DNA of 21,703 nucleotides from assembly GCA_011524755.1 (NCBI GenBank), contig WTJR01000171.1, forward strand, positions 1-21,703, read 5' to 3'. Shown piece by piece: positions 1 through 6,880 of this stretch. This DNA comes from Halieaceae bacterium (GTDB lineage Bacteria; Pseudomonadota; Gammaproteobacteria; Pseudomonadales; Halieaceae). The notes under the pieces are model-generated. The model ran no database searches. It had not been told where the DNA came from and saw nothing but the letters and a program-made list of their open reading frames with translations. The translations under genes were made by a program, and so were the position numbers. The first letter of the stretch is position 1, and the number at the start of each line of letters is the position of its first letter.

Positions 1-727
1 TGATTCGACCACCATCCAGCCCTTCCATGGCAATGGAGAAGCCCTGGCCCTCTTCACCCAGTCGATTGGCCGCCGGGACGTGAACGTCATCAAAGCTGAT
101 CTGCCGCGTGGGCTGCGCATTCCAACCCATCTTGCTCTCTTTCTTACCGTAGGTGATTCCCTCGAGATCAGCGGGCACTAGAAAGGCGGTAATGCCCCTG
201 GCTCCGCTATCTCCTGTTCGCGCCATGACAACAAGAACGTCTGTGTCTCCAGCACCTGAAATGAAAACCTTGCTGCCATTGAGGCGGTAGCTATCACCCT
301 CTCTCGTCGCTGTTGTCCGCAGCGACGCCGCATCTGAGCCAGCGCCGGGCTCGGTCAAACAATACGAGGCCAAAGTCTCACCAGCGACCAGTGATGGACA
401 CCAGCGATCGACAACCGATTGCTGGCAATACTTTCCGATCATGGCGGTCGCCATGTTATGTATGGTCAAAAAAGCGGCGGTCGTTGTACAGCCTCTCGCA
501 AGCTCCTCGACAATAAGACTGGCATCCAGCCGTGACATACCCAGCCCTCCGGCCTCTTCCGGGGTATACATCCCCATAAAGCCGAGGTCGCCCGCAGCCT
601 TCAGGGCAGTTTTTGGAAACACTGATGACTCGTCCCAATGAGCTGCATTAGGACGAAACTCGGCCTGCGCAAACTCTCGGGCGCTGGCAACGTAAGCGCT
701 TTGCTCTTCGCTTAGCTCAAACTGCAT
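1..727 (-). CDS. Acyl-CoA dehydrogenase, isobutyryl-CoA dehydrogenase-like (partial, C-terminus outside window)
   Basis: This gene runs leftwards off the window, so only about 242 N-terminal residues are visible. Translation from ATG at 727 gives MQFELSEEQ, followed by an N-terminal helical domain. The flavin/substrate segment CLTEPGAGSDAASL lies near residues 122-136, followed by LNGSKVFISGAGD, the typical middle beta-domain of the acyl-CoA dehydrogenase family. These enzymes oxidise acyl-CoA thioesters with FAD and pass electrons to ETF. The start and the LTEPGAGSDAASL context resemble short/branched-chain (ACAD8, valine catabolism) members, but the catalytic glutamate lies outside the window, so substrate class is an inference. 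A GTGAGG Shine-Dalgarno lies about 7 nt before the start. The gene is divergent from the LuxR-type regulator. Family assignment is firm. Confidence 0.93.
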   Translation of the reverse strand, partial: MQFELSEEQSAYVASAREFAQAEFRPNAAHWDESSVFPKTALKAAGDLGFMGMYTPEEAGGLGMSRLDASLIVEELARGCTTTAAFLTIHNMATAMIGKYCQQSVVDRWCPSLVAGETLASYCLTEPGAGSDAASLRTTATREGDSYRLNGSKVFISGAGDTDVLVVMARTGDSGARGITAFLVPADLEGITYGKKESKMGWNAQPTRQISFDDVHVPAANRLGEEGQGFSIAMEGLDGGRI

Positions 728-777
728 GAGAAGACCTCACAGTGATATATCGGGGCATGTGTTGATTCATTTTATCC

Positions 778-797
778 ATGGCACCTGTCGGTGCTAT
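778..797. promoter_or_regulatory. Imperfect dyad in the divergent acyl-CoA dehydrogenase / LuxR promoter region
   Basis: The 133-bp gap between the divergent genes (728-860) contains GCACC-TGTC-GGTGC at 781-794. The symmetry extends to 778-797 with one G:T mismatch. Its position between two divergent starts suits an operator, possibly for the adjacent LuxR-type protein. No convincing -35/-10 pair could be fixed around it, and no clear Shine-Dalgarno precedes the ATG at 861. The symmetry is seen; the function is inferred. Confidence 0.3.
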
Positions 798-860
798 TGT
801 GGCGGTAGACAGCGAGGCGCGCAAAAGAACGCGAAGTTTAATCCATAATTTTTACGAACC

Positions 861-1688
861 ATGTCCAAACTCACAGCCATCACATCGGATTTTGCCAGAG
901 CCATTGAGCATCTGGGTACAGAACATTTTGTCCCCACGATCGCAGACGTGCTGTGTGGCCTGGTCAATGCTGACGACGCCACCGTCATTGTCTACGGTCA
1001 TGAGGAACTGCCGACCATTAGCTTTGCGAGACCACTAGCCGGGAAAGAAGAAAGCTCACTTGCCACTTACCTCACTGGGCCCTTCTTACTAGACCCCTTC
1101 TATCGTGCTGCAGCCTACGATCAGCAGTTTGGTGTTTTTCGCCTTGCTGATCTCGCGCCCGCAAGTTTCCGGAGCTCAGAGTATTACAAGAACTGGTACA
1201 AACACTGTGGCTATGAGGACGAATGCGGACTGCTCATCCGTCTTGCCAACGAGAACTTTATCAATATCTCTATCGGTCTTACGTCCGAAGGGGCCCGTTT
1301 CAGGGTTGGGCAAGCAAAGTTACTCGCGAGTATTTACGAGCTGACGGCCTCGCTCTGCCGTCGACACTTCTTAGAGGTGCTGGAAGCGCAAAAGAAAACG
1401 ACACTGCGAGAGCGCATGCATCGCTCGCTTGCAGCGTTTGGTGCCAGTGTACTCACCCGTCGCGAGAGACAAGTTGTCGAACTGGTCTTGCTTGGCCACA
1501 ACACCCGCTTAATTGCCGAAAAACTCGGCATCTCGATCGAGACGGTAAAGCTGCATCGAAAGCATGCTTACGCCAAATTGGATATCAGTTCTCAGGCAGA
1601 GCTCTTCTTCCTATTCATGGAAGCGCTGTCCCACTGGTCAGGCGATCCTGATACCGACCCGCTCATTGCCTATCAAGGAGGTCAGTGA
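861..1688 (+). CDS. LuxR-family HTH transcriptional regulator
   Basis: This 275-residue protein ends in a LuxR/GerE DNA-binding domain at about residues 196-255. It contains LTRRERQVVELV, then LIAEKLGISIETVKLH as the helix-turn-helix, then the closing helix with AYAKLDISSQAEL. Residues 1-175 form an N-terminal sensory-looking region of mixed alpha/beta character that I cannot assign; it lacks a visible phospho-acceptor receiver domain. The LuxR fold normally binds DNA as a dimer and senses through the N-terminal part; the ligand here is unknown. The stop codon is next to the start of the TPR-sulfotransferase gene, and that gene's ribosome-binding site lies inside this one, so the two are probably cotranscribed and coupled. 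It is a likely regulator of the downstream sulfotransferase/receptor genes and of itself. Confidence 0.9.
   Translation: MSKLTAITSDFARAIEHLGTEHFVPTIADVLCGLVNADDATVIVYGHEELPTISFARPLAGKEESSLATYLTGPFLLDPFYRAAAYDQQFGVFRLADLAPASFRSSEYYKNWYKHCGYEDECGLLIRLANENFINISIGLTSEGARFRVGQAKLLASIYELTASLCRRHFLEVLEAQKKTTLRERMHRSLAAFGASVLTRRERQVVELVLLGHNTRLIAEKLGISIETVKLHRKHAYAKLDISSQAELFFLFMEALSHWSGDPDTDPLIAYQGGQ
1675..1682 (+). promoter_or_regulatory. Strong Shine-Dalgarno AAGGAGGT deciding the sulfotransferase start
   Basis: A full-length AAGGAGGT sits at 1675-1682, within the last codons of the LuxR-type gene. Two in-frame GTG codons follow, at 1685 (2 nt away) and 1691 (8 nt away). Only the second has workable spacing, so 1691 is the chosen start. 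The stop codon of the upstream gene (1686-1688) lies between the site and the start, an arrangement that favours translational coupling. Confidence 0.75.
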
Positions 1689-1690
1689 CT

Positions 1691-3268
1691 GTGACTGAAC
1701 TCTCATTGGCTGACGGTTTCGCTGCACTCAATCGCGGCGATCTCGCCGCCGCTGGCGAGGCCTGCAAACAAGCCTTGGCCGCCAATCAAAAGCACGTGCC
1801 CGCGCATTTCCTCGTGGGTCTAGTGGCTTTAGAAGGCAAACAGCGTCAGGTCGCACACGAAGCCTTTAAATCGGTCGTTACGTTAGACCGCGATCATGCG
1901 GCTGCCTGGGCGCACCTTGCAAAACTCAATGTGGGTGAAGGCAGAATCGCGGCGGCTGAGTCGGCACTGCGTGAAGTCCGCAGAATTCAGCCCAGCGATC
2001 CCATGGTGATTGAACTGACAGGTACCGTGCTCAACTCGCTCGGTGAGTACGAAGCCGCCGAGCTCTTTTTTGAGCGCGCGCACCAGATGGTTCCGCAAAG
2101 CCCGTCGGCGTTAATGAACCTTGGCAATGTTCGAGTCTTCCTTGGAAAGATTGATGAAGCGGTTGCCCTCTTCAAGCGCGCTATCGAACTCGAGCCCAAC
2201 AGTGCGCAATGTCATTGGGGGCTTGCCAACTCAGAAAAAGCAAAAGACGAAAGCCACATTAAGGCCATGCAGGGGTTGATCGATTCTGGGCGGCAATCGA
2301 AACGGTCGCAGGGGTTTCTCCATTACGCCATAGGCAAAGAAAATGAGGATTTAGGCAACTGGGCTGACGCCTTCTCCGCCTTCACTCAGGGTGCAAAGGC
2401 CCGACGCGAAACCGTCGAATTCAGCGAGGCCGATGAAGCGGCCATGTTTGAGGCCATCAAAGAGACTTATACAGCCGAGTGGCTAGCTAGCGCCGCGCCC
2501 GGCGCTGAAGACCCAGCACCTATTTTCGTCTTGGGCCAGCCACGGACCGGAACGACACTGATCGAGCGAGTCATTACCAGTCACTCACAGGTATATTCCG
2601 CAGGCGAGTTACAACAATTTGGTCTCGCAGTTCGGCGAGCGTCGCGGCATGCTGATCCAAAACGGTTTTCGAAAGAACTGTTTCTTACCGCGGCGACCGT
2701 CAATCCCGCAGAGATTGGACATATGTACCTCCGATCAACAGCGAAGCTCAGAGATAAAAGCCCCTTCTTCGTAGATAAGCTACCGGTCAATTACCTCAAC
2801 ATCCCATTGATTTTGGCGGCGCTTCCCAAAGCAAAGATTGTTCATCTTGTCAGAGGTCCAATGGACGCCTGCTTCGCAAGCTTCAAACAGTTATTCGCGG
2901 ACGCGTACCTGCACTCTTACGACCAAGGCGAGATGGCACGCCATCATGCTCGCTACCGCGATTTGATGGCGCATTTTCGACAGGAGTTTCCCGGACGCAT
3001 TATCGATATCAGCTATGAAGCGGCGGCGCGAGACCTTGAACCCAACGCAAGAAAGCTTATCGGCGCCCTTGAACTTCCGTGGGAAGACGCCTGCCTGAAC
3101 TTTCACGAAAGTACATCCGGTGTTGCCACCGCGAGTTCGGTACAAGTCCGTGAGCCCGCGCATACCCGATCCATCGGTCGCTGGCGTCGGTACGAAACTG
3201 AGCTTTCACCCATGATCAACGAGCTGACGCGTCTCGGGGTACCCCTCGAGGGGGTTCCCTTAGATTAG
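1691..3268 (+). CDS. TPR-repeat sulfotransferase family protein
   Basis: This is a roughly 525-residue two-part protein. Residues 1 to about 270 are tetratricopeptide repeats: repeated A..AE.....AL.. helices, with clear units such as ALMNLGNVRVFLGKIDEAVA and LFKRAIELEPNSAQCHWGLA. The C-terminal half is a PAPS-dependent sulfotransferase domain. It opens with IFVLGQPRTGTTLIERVI, the 5'-phosphosulfate loop, at about residue 278. Further on is KIVHLVRGPMDACFASF, which matches the 3'-phosphate-binding segment (usually RDPRD). TPR-sulfotransferase fusions transfer sulfate from PAPS to an acceptor that the TPRs may select. The acceptor cannot be read from sequence. There is no signal peptide, so action is cytoplasmic. 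GTG at 1691 is preferred over 1685 because of ribosome-binding-site spacing. The gene is coupled to the LuxR-type gene and lies 118 bp before the TonB receptor. Confidence 0.9.
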   Translation: MTELSLADGFAALNRGDLAAAGEACKQALAANQKHVPAHFLVGLVALEGKQRQVAHEAFKSVVTLDRDHAAAWAHLAKLNVGEGRIAAAESALREVRRIQPSDPMVIELTGTVLNSLGEYEAAELFFERAHQMVPQSPSALMNLGNVRVFLGKIDEAVALFKRAIELEPNSAQCHWGLANSEKAKDESHIKAMQGLIDSGRQSKRSQGFLHYAIGKENEDLGNWADAFSAFTQGAKARRETVEFSEADEAAMFEAIKETYTAEWLASAAPGAEDPAPIFVLGQPRTGTTLIERVITSHSQVYSAGELQQFGLAVRRASRHADPKRFSKELFLTAATVNPAEIGHMYLRSTAKLRDKSPFFVDKLPVNYLNIPLILAALPKAKIVHLVRGPMDACFASFKQLFADAYLHSYDQGEMARHHARYRDLMAHFRQEFPGRIIDISYEAAARDLEPNARKLIGALELPWEDACLNFHESTSGVATASSVQVREPAHTRSIGRWRRYETELSPMINELTRLGVPLEGVPLD

Positions 3269-3295
3269 GTCAGGAGTATACTGACTTGCGATGTA

Positions 3296-3316
3296 AAGGA
3301 AGCGTGACGCTTTCTT
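3296..3316 (+). other. Hairpin in the 118-bp gap before the TonB receptor
   Basis: A 9-bp stem with one G:U pair and a TGA loop (3296-3304 with 3308-3316) is followed by an A-run rather than a T-run. A weaker stem, GTCAG-gagtata-CTGAC, lies at 3269-3285. Neither is a standard terminator on the plus strand. They may form the 3' end of the sulfotransferase message or a leader structure for the receptor gene. The receptor gene's Shine-Dalgarno (GAGGAA, 3375-3380) is separate and well spaced. Confidence 0.3.
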
Positions 3317-3386
3317 ATAAAAAAACGAGCAGGTAGGCCGATAAATAGCCACACCACACTGCTCCAACCCATATGAGGAAACCACT

Positions 3387-5768
3387 ATGGCAAAGGTATT
3401 CGGGGCTAAACCCAATGCGCGACTTATTTTGCCGCTAGCTGTCTCGGCGGCTTTAGTTGGCACGGGACCTGCCGTCGCCCAAACCCTAGAAGAAGTTGTC
3501 GTTACCGCGACTAAGCGTGAGCAGGGCGTCATGGACGTTCCGCTTGCTATTACCGCGCTTTCGGGCGACTTCATCGAAGATACAAACCTCAACGACGTCA
3601 AGGATCTGATTTCCTACACTCCTGGCGTGAGCGGTAACTCTCAGGACTCCTACATCGATGCGGTTAGTATCCGCGGTGTAAGAACGCAGGACTTCGGCGT
3701 TGGCGGCGATCCATCGTCGGCATTCTTCAAGAACGACCTCTACGAGGGTCGTAACGGTTCAGCGGTTACTAGTCTCTTTGATATTGAGCGTGCCGAGGTG
3801 CTACGTGGACCACAGGGTTTCCTGTTCGGTCGTAACTCGATCGGCGGAGCATTTAGCGTCCACACCCGCAAAGCTGAGATTGGCGCCGATGATGCCTACA
3901 TGGATCTGGACTTTGGTCAGCGTGGTCACTTTGTATTTGAGGGCGCAACCAACATTCCGGTCAACGACAGCTTTGCGATGCGTCTCGCAGGCTACTCCTC
4001 TAGCGAGCGCGGATTCGCGAAAAACGTAGCGACAAATCGTCGTGAAATCGAACACAGCAAGATGGCTGTGCGTTGGTCTACCGCCTACGAGAGTGACCGA
4101 TTGTCCATCAATACGGTTGTCGACTACGAAGACAGAGAGCAGTCCGGTTCCATGTACCGCGCAATTGATAGCGGCGATATCTGGGATGCGTTTGACGGCT
4201 ATATCGTTGATGACACCACCTTAGATGGCACGAGCGAGCAAATCGACTCTGACCTCGAGGCGGGCGAAGGTGATGACGGTAACTTGCTGACCATCGGCGT
4301 CTTCGTTGACTACGATCTGGGCTTCGCGACCTTGACCTCTAACACGGGCTACAAGGACCACGATTACTACTACTCAGAGGATTACGACGGCACACCTCTC
4401 AACATTAACAACTTCCAGTTCCGTCAATCGGGCCAATACTTCCAGCAGGAACTGCGTCTGACCAGCAATGATGAGGGCCCTCTCGGCTGGTACGCGGGTG
4501 TTTCGTACTATGACGAAGACCTTGACGCCGAGTTTGCCGCGATTGGTTCTGAAGATTTGATGTGTCAGTACTACTTGAACTACTACGCCGAGTACTACGG
4601 CTACGAGTTCTACAGCGGTTGCTCCGATTACTACACCGACTTCTACCCGAGTGCAGACGGCAATCTGGTTGAGACCGGCATGCTCAAAGGCAAGTACAGC
4701 GGCTGGGCAGCCTATGTCAGTATGGATCGTGACATCAGCGAAACGCTCAATGTTGAAGTGGGCGTGCGCTACACCAGCGATGACAAAGACTTCGGCATCC
4801 TGGTGCCCGAGCCTGAGAGCTATTTAGGGCCCTACTTCACCTACGGCTTTGCGACGGCCGAGTACATCGAAGACTCGAAGTCATGGAGTGACACCACGGC
4901 AAAAGTTGCGCTGACGTGGACACCTACTGATGACGCGATGGTATTTGCTAACTATACCCAAGGCTTCAAGTCAGGTGGCTTTGGTAGCTTCTGGATTCAA
5001 GACGACCAAGGCAACCCGCCTGCCTATGAGACAGGTATTACACAGGGAGATGGCTACTTGCCCGGCTCATTTAGACCCGAGCAAATGGACTCTTACGAGC
5101 TCGGATTCAAGACAAGCTATCTAGATGGTGCCGGTAACTTTGACATCGTCGCTTTCATGTACGACTACAAAGATGCACAGGTCATCAGCTACGTCGACGT
5201 CGACTTTGAAGACGATGGCGTGCCAGACGCCTTCTCAGGTCGCGTGTTGAACGTTGGCCAAACCGATGGCTTCGGTGTCGAAGCGTCAACCACTGTCGCC
5301 ATGAGCGAGAACACCACCTTGTATCTCTCGGTGGGTTATCTCGATACAGAAGCGACAGGTCTCTCGGAGATCTGTGGCGCTGATGGTGCCGTCGAGGGTG
5401 ATGGCCTCGGTTGCGAAGGTAGCCGTGTTTTCTGGGCACCTGAAGTCACGGCCGCAGGTAAGCTCGATATCGACTTCCCCATGCAAAACGGCATGATCAA
5501 GAGCAGCATCGAAGTGTCTTATGAAAGTGAGCGCGGCGGCAGCTGGGAAGGCAATCCAGAAGGCATGATCGATGCCTACGCAGTGACTAACTTGCGTATC
5601 GGCTACGAATCAGACGACAACTGGTACATCCAGGCCTACGCCGAAAACCTGCTCGATGAGTTCACATGGGACGGTTACAACGCGAACGGTGGAATTTTGC
5701 CATCGCACTTCTTTGGCCCCATGCGCCCAAGAACCTTCGGCATCCGAACAGGAATTAGCTGGGACTAA
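3387..5768 (+). CDS. TonB-dependent outer-membrane receptor
   Basis: This 793-residue protein has a signal peptide cleaved about residue 31 (after AVA, before QTLEE). A TonB-box-like EEVVVTA lies at 35-41, followed by a plug domain (VPLAITALS, DLISYTPGV, VSIRGVRTQ, IERAEVLRGPQGFLFGRNSIGGAFSV). The rest is a 22-strand-type beta-barrel ending in RPRTFGIRTGISWD. Such receptors import scarce large substrates (siderophores, glycans, cobalamin) across the outer membrane using TonB-ExbBD energy. The substrate is not readable here. Two acidic tyrosine-rich segments stand out, near residues 326-334 and 393-420; the second is bracketed by Cys393 and Cys412. Barrel proteins usually end in an aromatic residue, but here the last residue is Asp, with Trp just before it. 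The Shine-Dalgarno is GAGGAA, 6 nt before ATG. Termination is by the hairpin at 5795-5837. Confidence 0.95.
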   Translation: MAKVFGAKPNARLILPLAVSAALVGTGPAVAQTLEEVVVTATKREQGVMDVPLAITALSGDFIEDTNLNDVKDLISYTPGVSGNSQDSYIDAVSIRGVRTQDFGVGGDPSSAFFKNDLYEGRNGSAVTSLFDIERAEVLRGPQGFLFGRNSIGGAFSVHTRKAEIGADDAYMDLDFGQRGHFVFEGATNIPVNDSFAMRLAGYSSSERGFAKNVATNRREIEHSKMAVRWSTAYESDRLSINTVVDYEDREQSGSMYRAIDSGDIWDAFDGYIVDDTTLDGTSEQIDSDLEAGEGDDGNLLTIGVFVDYDLGFATLTSNTGYKDHDYYYSEDYDGTPLNINNFQFRQSGQYFQQELRLTSNDEGPLGWYAGVSYYDEDLDAEFAAIGSEDLMCQYYLNYYAEYYGYEFYSGCSDYYTDFYPSADGNLVETGMLKGKYSGWAAYVSMDRDISETLNVEVGVRYTSDDKDFGILVPEPESYLGPYFTYGFATAEYIEDSKSWSDTTAKVALTWTPTDDAMVFANYTQGFKSGGFGSFWIQDDQGNPPAYETGITQGDGYLPGSFRPEQMDSYELGFKTSYLDGAGNFDIVAFMYDYKDAQVISYVDVDFEDDGVPDAFSGRVLNVGQTDGFGVEASTTVAMSENTTLYLSVGYLDTEATGLSEICGADGAVEGDGLGCEGSRVFWAPEVTAAGKLDIDFPMQNGMIKSSIEVSYESERGGSWEGNPEGMIDAYAVTNLRIGYESDDNWYIQAYAENLLDEFTWDGYNANGGILPSHFFGPMRPRTFGIRTGISWD

Positions 5769-5788
5769 CATAGTCTTTCAGTGAAAGC

Positions 5789-6343
5789 CTACGACTCGGC
5801 CAGCAAACCTTCTCGGTGCGCTGGCCGAGACGTTTTTGGAGACAGCCAAATTGCAATAAAAGCGGGGGCGAAATCAGGATCTTCCACGCTACCAACCCAG
5901 GTTCCATTGTAGAAAAAACGGCTGACGCCTTGCTCGTCGACATCAAACGCAATCTTGTCGCCCTTTTTGACATCTGGCCACATAGCCAAGACCGCTGCCT
6001 CCCACTCCGATCGTCGAGGGTCATCAAACTCCAGATGATCCCACTCCTTCGCTGTCTGCTTAGCCAGAAAACTGCCGGAGATATTGCGTTGATATGTGAG
6101 TTCAAACCGGAACGAGTGACGGGGGTCATTCCACTGACCGGTTTTTGTGAATAGCTTGGAATTGAAGACCTTAAAAAATGCGACTCGTAACTGCGAGCTT
6201 CCCACAAGCGTAAGCGGTCGCGCTTGCTCGAGGGTCAGCACCTCGGAGGCAATAGGCACAGGCTCAAAGTCTTCAGTTTGGCTCTGCCCTACGAGCGGGA
6301 CGCCACAGAAAAAAAGGAAGAGTATTACTCGAGCCACCGGCAT
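5789..6343 (-). CDS. Chalcone-isomerase-like domain protein, exported
   Basis: This 184-residue protein starts MPVARVILFLFF with a hydrophobic signal sequence probably cleaved near residue 21. The start at 6343 gives that signal peptide and overlaps the upstream stop as TAATG; a longer in-frame opening to 6403 is rejected because it would bury the signal sequence. The body matches the bacterial chalcone-isomerase-like domain family: the K-F-T turn KVFNSKLFTK (58-67), LTYQRNIS (82-89), and the diagnostic tail SRFFYNGTWVGSVEDPDF with FIAIWLS (141-168). The function of the bacterial members is not settled; they are usually periplasmic and do not act as plant chalcone isomerase. It is the last gene of the aminotransferase-DUF2878 set. 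Its 3' end holds the terminator of the opposing receptor gene. Family assignment is good; role unknown. Confidence 0.85.
   Translation of the reverse strand: MPVARVILFLFFCGVPLVGQSQTEDFEPVPIASEVLTLEQARPLTLVGSSQLRVAFFKVFNSKLFTKTGQWNDPRHSFRFELTYQRNISGSFLAKQTAKEWDHLEFDDPRRSEWEAAVLAMWPDVKKGDKIAFDVDEQGVSRFFYNGTWVGSVEDPDFAPAFIAIWLSPKTSRPAHREGLLAES
5795..5837 (+). terminator. Rho-independent terminator of the TonB receptor gene
   Basis: A perfect 10-bp inverted repeat, CTCGGCCAGC (5795-5804) with GCTGGCCGAG (5820-5829), is followed after ACG by TTTTT at 5833-5837 on the plus strand. It starts 27 nt after the receptor stop codon. It is located within the last codons of the convergent chalcone-isomerase-like gene. 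A smaller palindrome, CTTTCAGTGAAAG, lies just upstream between the two genes. Confidence 0.75.
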
Positions 6344-6837
6344 TAAGCTGCTGCAAGCTCCCGCTGACTGAACTTCACCATCAGTGGCAACATCACCATC
6401 CACAGCGGTACCAGAATGAGCATCGTGGTGACATCACCCAGCGGCAATGTGACAGCACCGAACTTGGCACCAGCCAAATAGTTGGCAGGAGCGATCGCGC
6501 CCAAAACAATGGGACGCCAGCGGCTCTCAGACAAAAACGCCATGGCTCTTGGCAGCACCGTTGGAAAAACAAACCAGAGGCAGACCATCCACAGAGGAAA
6601 CAACGGGCCGCCAAAGTCATAAACACCGGTCATCGCCAAAGTAAAATCAACACCAATACCAAGGGCCGCACACGGGAGTACTCGATTCAGTTCGGAGCGA
6701 ATATCGGCGACCGCCGCGTAGTGGAAAGCTATGAGCGCGGCTGTCAACAACATCCAGTCCTCTCTACCGAGGACACAGCTAAACCAAGTGGTCTGGAACC
6801 ACACGGCGTTAAACCAGGTCTTTTCTATCAACGTCAT
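6343..6837 (-). CDS. DUF2878-family inner-membrane protein
   Basis: This 164-residue, strongly hydrophobic protein has about five predicted membrane spans, such as WMLLTAALIAFHYAAVADIR, VDFTLAMTGVYDFG and FPLWMVCLWFVFPTVLP. The opening NAVWFQTTWFSCVLG and the overall length match the DUF2878 family. DUF2878 and chalcone-isomerase-like genes recur side by side in gammaproteobacteria, sometimes in clusters linked to light or singlet-oxygen stress. That context is family knowledge, not shown here. The stop codon shares its last base with the start of the next gene (TAATG), so the two are translationally coupled. The gene begins 43 nt after the aminotransferase stop, with a small hairpin and no strong Shine-Dalgarno between. 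Role unknown. Confidence 0.8.
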   Translation of the reverse strand: MTLIEKTWFNAVWFQTTWFSCVLGREDWMLLTAALIAFHYAAVADIRSELNRVLPCAALGIGVDFTLAMTGVYDFGGPLFPLWMVCLWFVFPTVLPRAMAFLSESRWRPIVLGAIAPANYLAGAKFGAVTLPLGDVTTMLILVPLWMVMLPLMVKFSQRELAAA

Positions 6838-6880
6838 GTGGCTGATACGGCGTGACCGCCGTTAGGGATTGCCCGCGCCG

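Noticed and set aside
3242..3253. CCCCTCGAGGGG palindrome at the end of the sulfotransferase gene
   Set aside because: It lies in coding sequence and lacks a T-run; codon content explains it.
6847..6862. Hairpin ACGGCG-TGAC-CGCCGT in the aminotransferase-DUF2878 gap
   Set aside because: No T-run follows it on the minus strand, so a terminator call is not supported; it might only affect message processing.
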